A stretch of DNA of 64,000 bases, taken from positions 68,013 to 132,012 of the forward strand of contig NZ_JAHKPJ010000006.1 of NCBI RefSeq assembly GCF_018860345.1, read 5' to 3'. This document shows, piece by piece, positions 55,514-63,971 of the stretch; within the stretch, counting starts at the first letter, position 1, and the number at the start of each line of letters is the position of its first letter. The notes beneath the pieces are model-generated. The model ran no database searches and had not been told where the DNA came from. It was given only the letters and a program-made list of their open reading frames with translations. Source of the stretch: Psychrosphaera sp. F3M07. GTDB taxonomy: Bacteria; Pseudomonadota; Gammaproteobacteria; Enterobacterales; Alteromonadaceae. The position numbers and the translations under genes were made by a program.

Positions 55514-57004
55514 TTAGTTTTTGCCTTTCGGTTTATCGTATTGACGAGGTCTGCGCTTTTTCTTAGGGTAAGGCGAACTTGAAGACTTTGATTTAAACTC
55601 AGGTTTGCCATGGTTTGGGTTCGTGTAGGCGTGTTTTTTGCCTTCGGCCGACTGTTGATAATCAGTCCACCACTGCGCTAACTGGGTTAACTCCCCACCT
55701 TCAACTTCAGCTCGTAATAACAAGAAGTCATAAGCGGCTCTAAATCTAGGGTTTTCGACTAACACCGAAGGACGTTTACCTGTGGTTTTTGTTAATCTGT
55801 GTTGGAAAGTCCATATCTCACGAACAGCTGTGGTAAAGCGTTTCGGAATGGCAATAGTTTGTACAGCACGTTGTAAAATGTCGTTGGTCGCGACTTGGAA
55901 AGCATCATAAGGATGTAAACCACCTTCCAATTCTAATGACGTGGCAAGCGCTTCCAATGGATACCAAAACATAGCTGCTAAAATATAGGCAGGCGATACC
56001 GATTTGCCCGAGTTGATACGTGTATCTGTGTTACCAAACATAATTGACAATAAACGTTCTTCTTTATCGTCAGGGTTACCTGTTAATTCTTGATCCACAG
56101 CAGGGAAGAAATAACGGAATAAACCATATTCTCTTAATGATTGATAATTGACTTGTGCTTTACCAGCTAACATTAGTTTTAAAGATTCATCAAACAAACG
56201 CGCAGGTGGGATATTCTTTAATAAATGAGCCAGTTCAAATATAGGGGCTTCGGTACGTTCCGCTATCTGCATTCTCAATTTATTAGAAAAACGTACAGCG
56301 CGTAACATTCTCACTGGGTCTTCACGATAACGAGTTTCTGGATCGCCTATTAGGTCAATTAAGCCTTTATCTATGTCGGCCATGCCGTTGGCAAAGTCAT
56401 AAATGGAGAAGTCTTTGATGTCGTAATATAACGCGTTGATGGTAAAGTCACGACGCTCAGCATCTTCATTCATTGAACCAAAAACATTGTCACGTAATAA
56501 TTGACCTTCGTCACTTTGACGAGAGATTTTTTTAGCTAAGTCTTCTTTGCTAACATTTTCTTCTGATTCAACTTCTACTTCATGATGACCACGGAAAGTC
56601 GCCACTTCGATAATTTCACGACCAAACATAATATGGGCTAAACGGAAACGTCGGCCAATCAAACGGCAGTTATTAAAACAACGCTTAACTTGTTCTGGAG
56701 TTGCATTGGTCACTACATCAAAATCTTTAGGTTCTAAGCCTAATAAAATATCGCGGATACACCCACCGACTAAGTAAGCGTCATAACCGTTGTCTTTTAA
56801 TCGATACAAAACTTTGAGAGCGCTTGGGCTGATGTCTTTTCTAGAAACCGGGTGTTCGCTACGTGGAATTGTCGTGGCGCCTTCTATCACTTTAGGAACT
56901 CTAGCGACATATTGTTTGGTCGGTGCCGTTGACGTATTTGGATTAATTGCTGGTGATGGAGTGTCACTTTTACTAAACCAAGAAATTACTTTTTTAAAAA
57001 CCAC
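55514..57004 (-). CDS. pcnB: Poly(A) polymerase I
   Basis: 496 residues. Class II nucleotidyltransferase that adds poly(A) tails and promotes RNA decay. The catalytic head is YLVGGCIRDILLGLEPKDFD with the DxD pair; FRLAHIMFGREIIEVATFRG and RRDFTINALYYDIKDFSIYD follow; the neck and body domains extend to about 440; the C-terminus is a basic tail (KKKRRPRQYDKPKGKN). E. coli PcnB is 465. Upstream is the DUF1761 gene on the opposite strand, which breaks the usual link to gluQRS. Confidence 0.97.
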   Translation of the reverse strand: MVFKKVISWFSKSDTPSPAINPNTSTAPTKQYVARVPKVIEGATTIPRSEHPVSRKDISPSALKVLYRLKDNGYDAYLVGGCIRDILLGLEPKDFDVVTNATPEQVKRCFNNCRLIGRRFRLAHIMFGREIIEVATFRGHHEVEVESEENVSKEDLAKKISRQSDEGQLLRDNVFGSMNEDAERRDFTINALYYDIKDFSIYDFANGMADIDKGLIDLIGDPETRYREDPVRMLRAVRFSNKLRMQIAERTEAPIFELAHLLKNIPPARLFDESLKLMLAGKAQVNYQSLREYGLFRYFFPAVDQELTGNPDDKEERLLSIMFGNTDTRINSGKSVSPAYILAAMFWYPLEALATSLELEGGLHPYDAFQVATNDILQRAVQTIAIPKRFTTAVREIWTFQHRLTKTTGKRPSVLVENPRFRAAYDFLLLRAEVEGGELTQLAQWWTDYQQSAEGKKHAYTNPNHGKPEFKSKSSSSPYPKKKRRPRQYDKPKGKN

Positions 57005-57246
57005 TAAGAGATTTATCCAATTTTGTTGTTTGAAGTTCGAAACATGCAGCGAAAGCTGCGAATGCGGCGCATTTTACAGCAAATACCAATAAATATAAAT
57101 AAGTTAACTGCGAATCAAACACCTTTAATTTTTAATTATTAAAGCTACACTATATTTACTCAGTAAAAGCGAGATAAATTCAAGCGATTACAAGTAGTTA
57201 ATCTCGGCAAATTCGCAATGTATAACAATAAAAAAGAGAGATAAAA

Positions 57247-57651
57247 ATGTTGGATTTAATGAATGTAAACGGGTGGGCAATATTAGTGAGCAGCGTAGTG
57301 GCATTTGTCATTGGTGGTGTTTGGTATAACCCTAAAGTCTTTGGACAAAGCTGGATGGATGAGCATGGCCATACTTTAGATTCGCTAGGTAACCCTGTTA
57401 AAGCGATGGGGCTGACTTTTATAACATCTACAATTACCGCTTGGGTGATTGCGGTTATTGCTTCAGGTTTAGGTGTGGATACATTAATGGAAGGTGTCCA
57501 GTTAGGTTTGTTGTTAGGTGTAGGAGTTATGTTGGCAACTCGTTATTCGGATGGATTGTATAATAACCAAAGTACGAAGTTGGCACTTATTGAAGGTGGT
57601 TACCGCGCAATTTATACCTTAGTGGTTTGTATTATTATTGCAGTGTGGTGA
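57247..57651 (+). CDS. DUF1761 membrane protein
   Basis: 134 residues with four predicted helices. The DUF1761 hallmarks are visible: NGWAILVSSVVAFVIGGVWY (N-terminal helix ending in W-Y), then NPKVFGQSWM and the closing ALIEGGYRAIYTLVVCIII. Function unknown. It lies on the plus strand between two minus-strand genes (gluQRS and pcnB), with its own start region (AGAGAG upstream). Confidence 0.85.
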   Translation: MLDLMNVNGWAILVSSVVAFVIGGVWYNPKVFGQSWMDEHGHTLDSLGNPVKAMGLTFITSTITAWVIAVIASGLGVDTLMEGVQLGLLLGVGVMLATRYSDGLYNNQSTKLALIEGGYRAIYTLVVCIIIAVW

Positions 57652-57689
57652 TGTCTGTACCACCCTAGATTGATGAAATAAATTGTCGA

Positions 57690-58640
57690 TTAAATTAAGA
57701 TATCTAATTGAGTTGGGATATGTTTTATATCCCAATTTTTTATCGCCCATTCAATGATTTCAGTCACTGAGCTTGAACTTAACCAAGTTGCATTCTCAGT
57801 GGGCAAGCCTAAACAAGTTAATGCTTTTATTAATTCAGGAATGGGATCGTCGCAGTTTAGTGCGGGAGCATGGTTTTGTTTACTTAGTTTTTTACCATCT
57901 TCACTGACTATCAAAGGAAGATGTAAATAGCTAGGAGGCGTAACTCCAAATAAATTAAACAAGTTTATTTGCCTTGGGGTTAACTCCATAATATCTGCAC
58001 CACGTACAACTTCCGTAATGCCTTGATCAATATCATCAATCACAACCACCAGTTGATACGCAAATAATCCACCAGTACGTTTTATAATGTAATCTTCATT
58101 TACAAGATGTTTATCTACCTCGATATGACCTTGCAACAAATCTTCAAATTGACCATGTTCAAAGTGTTGTTTTAATCGAACAGCATGTTGGTCAAATTCA
58201 TGGTTTTTATCGCGGCATTGACCAAGATAAATGCCACCTAATTTTTTAATGCCTTTGCGTGTGCAGTGGCAAGTGTATAGATGGTTGTGTTGTTTTAACT
58301 GATCAAATATGTGCTGGTAGCGTTCTTGCCGAGAAGATTGAACCAAACATTGGCGATATTGTTGTTCGCTTGTTGTATTTGGATCTTGATCCCAAAATAA
58401 GCCAAAACGTTGCAAGCCATCTAAGATGGTATCAACAGAGCCTGGGACTTCTCTTGGTTTGTCTATATCTTCTATGCGAACAAACCAAAGGCCATTTTGC
58501 GATTTAGCTTGTAAATAACTGCCAAGAGCCGCCACGAGAGAACCAAAATGTAATGGTCCTGATGGGGATGGCGCAAAACGCCCACGATATTGAGTATTAG
58601 ATTGTTGAAATTGGTGTTGCAGTTGAAATGATGATTTCAC
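57690..58640 (-). CDS. gluQRS: Glutamyl-Q tRNA(Asp) synthetase
   Basis: 316-residue shortened glutamyl-tRNA synthetase that charges queuosine of tRNA-Asp with glutamate. RFAPSPSGPLHFGSLVAALG carries the HIGH-like HFGS. CHC and GQC cysteines (about residues 129-147) form the zinc site. KLSKQNHA is the KMSKS-like motif. The anticodon-binding domain is absent, as expected. Follows dksA by 27 bp, the conserved dksA-gluQRS operon. Confidence 0.96.
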   Translation of the reverse strand: MKSSFQLQHQFQQSNTQYRGRFAPSPSGPLHFGSLVAALGSYLQAKSQNGLWFVRIEDIDKPREVPGSVDTILDGLQRFGLFWDQDPNTTSEQQYRQCLVQSSRQERYQHIFDQLKQHNHLYTCHCTRKGIKKLGGIYLGQCRDKNHEFDQHAVRLKQHFEHGQFEDLLQGHIEVDKHLVNEDYIIKRTGGLFAYQLVVVIDDIDQGITEVVRGADIMELTPRQINLFNLFGVTPPSYLHLPLIVSEDGKKLSKQNHAPALNCDDPIPELIKALTCLGLPTENATWLSSSSVTEIIEWAIKNWDIKHIPTQLDILI

Positions 58641-58667
58641 AAAAGAAAAAGGGTTAAGGCTTATGCC

Positions 58668-59108
58668 TTAACCACCTAATTGTTTCTCTTTAATTTCAGA
58701 CAATGTTTTGCAATCGATACATTGATCAGCGGTTGGACGAGCTTCCAAACGACGAATACCAATCTCGATGCCACATGTCTTACAAAAACCAAAATCACCA
58801 CTCTTTATTAGAGTTAGTGTTTTTTCAATTTTCTTAATTAATTTACGTTCACGGTCACGGGTACGTAATTCTAATGCAAATTCTTCTTCTTGCGAGGCAC
58901 GATCAACCGGATCTGGGAAGTTTGCCGCTTCGTCTTGCATATGAGACATAGTACGATCAACTTCTTCACGTAATTGATTACGCCAAGCTTCTAAAATCTT
59001 TCTAAAATGATCGTACTGTTCATCTGACATGTACTCTTCATTTTTTGACTCAACATACGGCTCAACGCCTGCGAGGGCTAGCAATCCTAATGATTTTTTA
59101 TCTGCCAT
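58668..59108 (-). CDS. dksA: RNA polymerase-binding transcription factor DksA
   Basis: 146 residues (E. coli 151). Enters the RNA polymerase secondary channel and works with ppGpp. The coiled-coil tip motif [12 protein letters not shown] contains the D-x-x-D-R-A residues essential for function. The zinc finger uses CKTC and CIDC pairs (about 110-134). It regulates promoters like those of rpmE and rpsF in this same window. Confidence 0.98.
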   Translation of the reverse strand: MADKKSLGLLALAGVEPYVESKNEEYMSDEQYDHFRKILEAWRNQLREEVDRTMSHMQDEAANFPDPVDRASQEEEFALELRTRDRERKLIKKIEKTLTLIKSGDFGFCKTCGIEIGIRRLEARPTADQCIDCKTLSEIKEKQLGG

Positions 59109-59263
59109 GCGTTGTTTTCTCCTGATAATTCAACTGGTTAGCGCGTTATAGTATTTTTATCCAGCAACCAGTGGCGTTACTGCTTTAAAAAACGGCGCTA
59201 TCTATAGCAAAAATTAGCGCCTACCGCAATTTATTTATCTAAAATGGCCAAAATAAATATTAA

Positions 59264-59995
59264 TTAAGACCACTGAAATTCACTCGTTTTGGTGGCAACA
59301 ATTCCATCTAAATCGATATGTGTATGTAATACGATAATTTCTAACCCGTCAGTATGAGCTCGTTTTAGTTCATCAGCGTATTTAGGATCAATATGATCAG
59401 CCACTGTCATTGACTTAATGCCAGTATGTTGCACCAAAAACACCAATACGGCTCGATGGCCTTGTTGGATCATTTCTGCTAATTCTCGGATGTGTTTTTG
59501 TCCCCGAGTCGTCACCGCATCTGGAAATGCCCCTAACCCTGTTTGTTCATCTAACAACAAAGTTGTAGATTTTACTTCTATAAAACAGTTAGGTTTTGCA
59601 TCGCCCCTAAGATCATTATCCGTGAGCAATATGTCAATTCGACTATTTTCATTACCGTACTTTACTTCTGTTGCCAGCTTTGCGTAATTGGTGACCGTTG
59701 GCAATAAACCATTATTGATAGCTTCAACGACAACGTTATTGGCTTTAATCGTGTTAATGCCAATAAAGTGACCTAATTGATTTTGTGCTAACTCAAAAGT
59801 GTTAGGGTATTTTCGTTTAGGGTTATCACTGGTACTAAAATAAACGTTGAAACCAGGCTCAGCACAACCTGTCATCGCCCCGGTATTGGGGCAATGAATG
59901 GTGATCTCTTCACCTGAGGTCGTGGTGACGTCGGCCAAGAAACGTTTATAGCGTTTAATTAATTTTCCTTGGGATAATGCAGAGTTATGTTGCAT
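59264..59995 (-). CDS. sfsA: Sugar fermentation stimulation protein SfsA
   Basis: 243 residues (E. coli 234). LIKRYKRFLADVTT, HCPNTGAMTGCAEPG (near residues 34-48), RIDILLTDND and CFIEVKSTTLL (a nuclease-like Glu/Lys site) with DAVTTRGQKHIREL follow the family. SfsA has a DNA/RNA-binding nuclease-like fold; its true role is unresolved. sfsA-dksA order matches E. coli. Confidence 0.96.
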   Translation of the reverse strand: MQHNSALSQGKLIKRYKRFLADVTTTSGEEITIHCPNTGAMTGCAEPGFNVYFSTSDNPKRKYPNTFELAQNQLGHFIGINTIKANNVVVEAINNGLLPTVTNYAKLATEVKYGNENSRIDILLTDNDLRGDAKPNCFIEVKSTTLLLDEQTGLGAFPDAVTTRGQKHIRELAEMIQQGHRAVLVFLVQHTGIKSMTVADHIDPKYADELKRAHTDGLEIIVLHTHIDLDGIVATKTSEFQWS

Positions 59996-60006
59996 AACTT
60001 AGTTTA

Positions 60007-60936
60007 TTAATCCTTAGATTTATTGGGTTTCAAATGAAGTAATCCTGCCACAATTAAGCCGCCTATGATGCCATAAAGACCATCTAATATGACGCTTGTT
60101 ATGCCAAGCAATAAACCACTTGTCGCAGGGATTATGCTTAATAAGAAAGTGGAGGCGTGGTGTAACCATTCTATATTGTGGGTTAACATGCCGCCGCCAA
60201 CTAAGAACATAGCCACCAAACCAATCCAGCTCAGGCTTTGCATTAATCTTGGCGCGAATACCAGTAAACCAGCGCCCAGTTTGTTTAAAATTTTGTTGAA
60301 AACATTGGTGGGTTTAAGCGATTGCCAGAATAAACCAACATCATCCAGCTTAACAATGACAGCAACTAAGCCATAAACCCCAATAGTCATAGCAATGGCG
60401 ATGACAGACAGCACCATAATTTGTTCGTTAAGCGGAACATTGGCTATGGTGCCAAGGGCGATAATGATAATTTCGGCTGATAACACAAAGTCTGTTTTTA
60501 TCGCACCTTTAATTTTGTCTTTTTCATATTGCACCATATCTAAGTCTGGCTGGGATAATGCAGACAATAACTTTTCTTGTTGTTTATTTTTTGATTTTCG
60601 ATTGGCGGCCATTTCTAGGATTTTTTCAGCGCCTTCGAAAGATAAATATAAACCACCTAAAATTAGCAAAGGGACAATTAACCAGTTAGCAAAAAAGCTA
60701 ATTAATAATGCCGCGGGAACAAGAATAAACTTATTGATAAAAGAGCCTTTTGCTACCGCCCATACTACTGGTAACTCTCTGCTTGCGGAAACCCCCGAAA
60801 CTTTTTCAGCGTTAACGGCTAAATCATCACCAAGTACGCCTGCAGTTTTTTTTGCAGCAACTTTTGTCATTGCCGCAACGTCATCTAAGATCAGAGCGAT
60901 GTCATCAAATAAGGCAAAAAAGCTAGCGCCAGCCAT
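60007..60936 (-). CDS. DUF808 family membrane protein (YedI-like)
   Basis: 309 residues. The opening AGASFFALFDDIALILDDVA (family signature) is followed by KKTAGVLGDDLAVNAEKVSG, then six to seven hydrophobic segments including AALLISFFANWLIVPLLILG. Similar to E. coli YedI, an inner-membrane protein of unknown function. It starts 11 bp after the sfsA stop in the genome and is transcribed toward it, so the two may share a transcript. Confidence 0.92.
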   Translation of the reverse strand: MAGASFFALFDDIALILDDVAAMTKVAAKKTAGVLGDDLAVNAEKVSGVSASRELPVVWAVAKGSFINKFILVPAALLISFFANWLIVPLLILGGLYLSFEGAEKILEMAANRKSKNKQQEKLLSALSQPDLDMVQYEKDKIKGAIKTDFVLSAEIIIIALGTIANVPLNEQIMVLSVIAIAMTIGVYGLVAVIVKLDDVGLFWQSLKPTNVFNKILNKLGAGLLVFAPRLMQSLSWIGLVAMFLVGGGMLTHNIEWLHHASTFLLSIIPATSGLLLGITSVILDGLYGIIGGLIVAGLLHLKPNKSKD

Positions 60937-61119
60937 AGGTATTTTCCTTCATAAGAACGATTAAAAAATTTGATTAAAATTGTAAAACGATTTAATTAAT
61001 GAGATGTATTCAATAACTATATTAATGATAAAACAAGGAATAAACTGACTAATTAGAATTAATTTTCTATTATGAACCCATTATCCTATCTCCAATTATT
61101 TTAACTATGAGAGTAACCC

Positions 61120-62409
61120 ATGTCAGATATCCTAAACGTAACCGTTTCTAAACAAGCTGCACCTGCCCAATGGGGGACAAATACGGCAATTAGTATGAAT
61201 GCTGATGGTCATGTCATTCATATCACTCACACTGATTACAAGTCGCAATTAAGCACTATTCAAGCATCAGCTCGTAAAATTCAGTCTATGGGCGTAAATG
61301 CGGTTGCACTCGCAGAAACGTGGGATATTGAACAACAATGGAGTTTTTACCTAGGTTTTGTGACCGCAAAAGGTGGTCAAACTGTTGTATGGGCAGAAGG
61401 CGATACTAAAGAATTAGATAACAGAAAACTGACTTATGACTGGTCTAAAAAAGTAACGAACTTATCTCCACAAGATATGTACCCCTTGGCGTTAGCTAAT
61501 AGTGCAATCAACCTGATCACTGAATTAGCACCAGATTGCGTAACACATGAAATTGTCATGGGTGATGATTTGTTAGAAGCTGGATGGGTAGGACTTCACT
61601 CTGTAGGTCGTGCCAGTATTCACCCTCCTGTGATGTTAACGTTAGATTATAACCCAAGCAAAGATCCACAAGCGCCAATTTCAACAGCTTTGGTGGGTAA
61701 AGGGATTACGTTTGACAGTGGTGGTTATTCAATTAAAGCCTCAGAAGGCATGTTAACCATGAAGTGTGATATGGGTGGTGCTGCAACAGTGACTGCAGCG
61801 CTGGCGTTAGCCATTTCTCGTGGTCTTAATAAACGCGTTAAGTTAATTCTGTGTTGTGCAGAAAACTTAATTGGTGGCAATGCTTATAAACTGGGTGACA
61901 TCTTAACCTACAAAAATGGTACAACTGTTGAGATAGTGAATACTGATGCCGAAGGGCGTATTGTATTAGCCGACGGTTTGTTACATGCCGGAGAGCTTAA
62001 AGCCGAACGTGTAATCGATGCCGCGACATTAACAGGGGCAGCCATGATGGCTGTAGGCAGTGAATACAATGCAGTATTTGGCTTAGACAAACCATTCGTT
62101 TCACAAGGATTACATGCCGCTGAATTAGAGTTTGAAGGCGCATGGGCATTGCCTTTAGAGAAATTTCATCAGCAATCATGTCCATCCGCTTATGCTGATA
62201 CTGCCAACAGTCGTCCACAAAAAGGTGGTGGCATGGGGGGCGCATCTAATGCAGCAGGTTTCTTATCAAGATTTGTCGCTAATGAAGGTCAAAATTGGTT
62301 ACACTTTGATTTAGCTGGTGCCTTTGTTGCAAGTGGAACAGACAAATACGCGCCAGGTGCAACAGGCCTTGGTGTTCGTACGATTGCTAGAATATTGTTA
62401 GACGATTAA
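61120..62409 (+). CDS. pepB: Peptidase B (M17 leucyl aminopeptidase family)
   Basis: 429 residues, same as E. coli PepB (427). Two-metal cytosolic aminopeptidase. VGKGITFDSGGYSIKASEGM (Lys, Asp ligands), MKCDMGGAATV (Asp ligand) and the signature NTDAEGRIVLADGLLHAG (Asp, Glu ligands and the catalytic Arg) are all intact. The N-terminal domain is short, as in PepB. A terminator follows and marks the edge of the core genome block. Confidence 0.96.
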   Translation: MSDILNVTVSKQAAPAQWGTNTAISMNADGHVIHITHTDYKSQLSTIQASARKIQSMGVNAVALAETWDIEQQWSFYLGFVTAKGGQTVVWAEGDTKELDNRKLTYDWSKKVTNLSPQDMYPLALANSAINLITELAPDCVTHEIVMGDDLLEAGWVGLHSVGRASIHPPVMLTLDYNPSKDPQAPISTALVGKGITFDSGGYSIKASEGMLTMKCDMGGAATVTAALALAISRGLNKRVKLILCCAENLIGGNAYKLGDILTYKNGTTVEIVNTDAEGRIVLADGLLHAGELKAERVIDAATLTGAAMMAVGSEYNAVFGLDKPFVSQGLHAAELEFEGAWALPLEKFHQQSCPSAYADTANSRPQKGGGMGGASNAAGFLSRFVANEGQNWLHFDLAGAFVASGTDKYAPGATGLGVRTIARILLDD

Positions 62410-62432
62410 TACAAATTAATAACTAATAACAC

Positions 62433-62469
62433 CCAACAAAAAACCGCTATCTAGGCGGTTTTTTGTTGG
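62433..62469 (+). terminator. pepB terminator, 15-bp perfect stem
   Basis: CCAACAAAAAACCGC (62433-62447) pairs with GCGGTTTTTTGTTGG (62455-62469) around TATCTAG. The first base after the stem, 62470, is where the orphan Rhs homology begins. Confidence 0.92.
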
Positions 62470-62531
62470 TTACTTTATATGCAGGCACGATACTATGATC
62501 CAGTTATCGGGCGTTTTTATTCGAATGATCC
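62470..62531 (+). repeat. Direct repeat, copy 1 (Rhs core end)
   Basis: Bases 62470-62502 are identical to 63686-63718 (33 bases), and 62512-62531 to 63728-63747 (20 bases). The repeat encodes LYMQARYYDP-x4-FYSNDPVG-type core residues of Rhs proteins. Confidence 0.9.
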
Positions 62532-63015
62532 GGTTGGATATACTGCTAAAAACCCTGTGATGTCCTTTAACCGTTATTTATACGTTAATAATAATCCGTA
62601 CAAGTATACTGATCCTAGTGGTGAATTTTTATTTATATTATTTGTTCCACTTGCGGAATATACAGCCTCATTTATAGCAGCAGATTTAGTTCTCGCAACA
62701 GGTTATATTGCAGCTAATACTGCGTATACGAATCTTCAGGAACAAGCAATGGAACAACAAGATAAAGCTCTAAATGATAAGGCCCTCGCTGACTCAGGTG
62801 ATTATAAAGCTGCTTTTAGTTCGTCTAGTGGAACTGATGCGTCTTATCAGGAGTTAGCAGAATCCGTGGGAACAACCGCAGAGGTAGTAGCGAAAGCAAT
62901 ACCCGGTAATACAACAAGTGGTTCTATTCCGACTAAAAAAGTAGACGCTAAGATTACGGCAGCTAATGGAGTTAAAGATGAGATTAATGAAAACTTTAGG
63001 GAGGAAAAGTTTTGA
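62479..63015 (+). CDS. Orphan Rhs C-terminal cassette with candidate toxin tip
   Basis: 178 residues. The first 48 are the end of an Rhs repeat core (MQARYYDPVIGRFYSNDPVG, then VNNNPYKYTDPSGE), where the normal Rhs protein continues into a variable C-terminal toxin. Here no rhs core precedes it: pepB and its terminator lie directly upstream. The remaining 130 residues are the tip: a hydrophobic stretch (about 50-75) then a Gln/Ala/Lys-rich helical part (TNLQEQAMEQQDKALNDK) and a low-complexity SSSS segment. I do not recognise a catalytic motif. No clear ribosome binding site precedes the ATG, so it may be a silent donor cassette. The next gene overlaps its stop. Confidence 0.75.
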   Translation: MQARYYDPVIGRFYSNDPVGYTAKNPVMSFNRYLYVNNNPYKYTDPSGEFLFILFVPLAEYTASFIAADLVLATGYIAANTAYTNLQEQAMEQQDKALNDKALADSGDYKAAFSSSSGTDASYQELAESVGTTAEVVAKAIPGNTTSGSIPTKKVDAKITAANGVKDEINENFREEKF

Positions 63016-63485
63016 GTAAAATAACATTTAAGAATATATTTGGCGGAGTTTTATTATTAATAGTTATCCCATTAATATTTTTTGCAATATTTAAAACTAA
63101 CAGTTTTTATTTTCACTTAAATAAAGTCATAAATGGTAATTCAATTAGTGTTGCCGGATATAATTATACTTTATCGAAGAACTTTGCAATTATGAATGTA
63201 AATGAGGATGAATATTACCTTCAAGACAAAGAGCTTGGAGCCATTCAAGGTAATGTATTTATTTATGATGCACGTATTTTTTTGAATAATGCAGGGTTAG
63301 ACGTCAGTAGTTTAAAAAGTAATTGCCAACTTTTTGAAATAAAAGATGATCATCCTTTGTATAGTATTGATAAAGCAACATATCTAATAGTAGATAAGAG
63401 ATTAACTTTAGTTATTTATTCTAAACCGGAAGAACGCATTTACAATTATTATTGTAAAGAGGTTTTTGAGCCTAAAGTATTGTAG
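63012..63485 (+). CDS. Putative membrane-anchored immunity protein for the Rhs tip
   Basis: 157 residues. It starts with TTG overlapping the TGA of the tip gene (TTGA), with a strong AGGGAGG site at 62998-63004, seven bases upstream. One N-terminal hydrophobic segment (about 8-27, IFGGVLLLIVIPLIFFAIF) anchors it, and the rest is a strand-rich soluble domain with two or three cysteines (SNCQLF, YYCKE). The region is noticeably more AT-rich than the core genes. Position and coupling right after an Rhs tip are the usual layout of immunity genes; the family is unrecognised. Confidence 0.65.
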   Translation: MSKITFKNIFGGVLLLIVIPLIFFAIFKTNSFYFHLNKVINGNSISVAGYNYTLSKNFAIMNVNEDEYYLQDKELGAIQGNVFIYDARIFLNNAGLDVSSLKSNCQLFEIKDDHPLYSIDKATYLIVDKRLTLVIYSKPEERIYNYYCKEVFEPKVL

Positions 63486-63507
63486 TTATTTATTTTGAAC
63501 TTCAATT

Positions 63508-63534
63508 AGCCCAGTAGATTACTGGGCTTTTTTT
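63508..63534 (+). terminator. Terminator of the first Rhs cassette
   Basis: AGCCCAGT (63508-63515), 5-base loop, ACTGGGCT (63521-63528), then Ts. The same stem recurs at 63946-63966. Confidence 0.9.
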
Positions 63535-63685
63535 ATTACTTATTTATGATGAAACACAGAGTAAATATTAGAGACATCCGTCTTTAATTTACTAAGTGTT
63601 TTTTTGACTACATGAAATTAGCTATACTGGTAACTAACTGTTTATATTGGATTTTTAAATAAATTGCAGTGGATCGCAATTACGA

Positions 63686-63747
63686 TTACTTTATATGCAG
63701 GCACGATACTATGATCCAATCATAGGTCGTTTTTATTCGAATGATCC
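63686..63747 (+). repeat. Direct repeat, copy 2 (Rhs core end)
   Basis: Second copy of the 33-base identical run (63686-63718) and of the 20-base run (63728-63747), at a constant offset of 1216 bases from copy 1. Confidence 0.9.
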
Positions 63748-63907
63748 AGTTGGTTGGACGGCTTCTAGTCCCGTTCATTCTTTTGGTAGATACACATACG
63801 TAAATAACAACCCATATAGATACACCGATCCAAATGGTAAATATCCTGAAAGTTGGTCTGAAGTTGGAAACCTAATGATAGAGGATCAATGGGGTCAGAG
63901 TCGTTGA
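63695..63907 (+). CDS. Second orphan Rhs core end, very short tip
   Basis: 70 residues. It repeats the Rhs core end (MQARYYDPIIGRFYSNDPVG, then YVNNNPYRYTDPNGK) but has only about 20 residues of tip (YPESWSEVGNLMIEDQWGQS) before the stop. That is too short for a toxin, so this is either a degraded cassette or an inactive recombination partner. No ribosome binding site is obvious, no immunity gene follows, and a terminator lies 38 bases downstream. Confidence 0.6.
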   Translation: MQARYYDPIIGRFYSNDPVGWTASSPVHSFGRYTYVNNNPYRYTDPNGKYPESWSEVGNLMIEDQWGQSR

Positions 63908-63945
63908 TTTTAGTTTGACGATTATTACGCCCCATATTTTACAGA

Positions 63946-63971
63946 AGCCCAGTTTTTAACTGGGCTTTTTT
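63946..63971 (+). terminator. Terminator of the second Rhs cassette
   Basis: AGCCCAGT (63946-63953), loop TTTTA, ACTGGGCT (63959-63966), then Ts; same stem sequence as at 63508-63528. Confidence 0.9.

Noticed and set aside
60395..60964. A 189-codon open frame on the plus strand opposite the DUF808 gene
   Set aside because: Antisense shadow; the minus-strand gene has the clear family signature.
62433..62469. Long perfect palindrome considered as an attachment or recombination site
   Set aside because: It directly follows pepB and has the stem and T-run of a terminator; no integrase is present.
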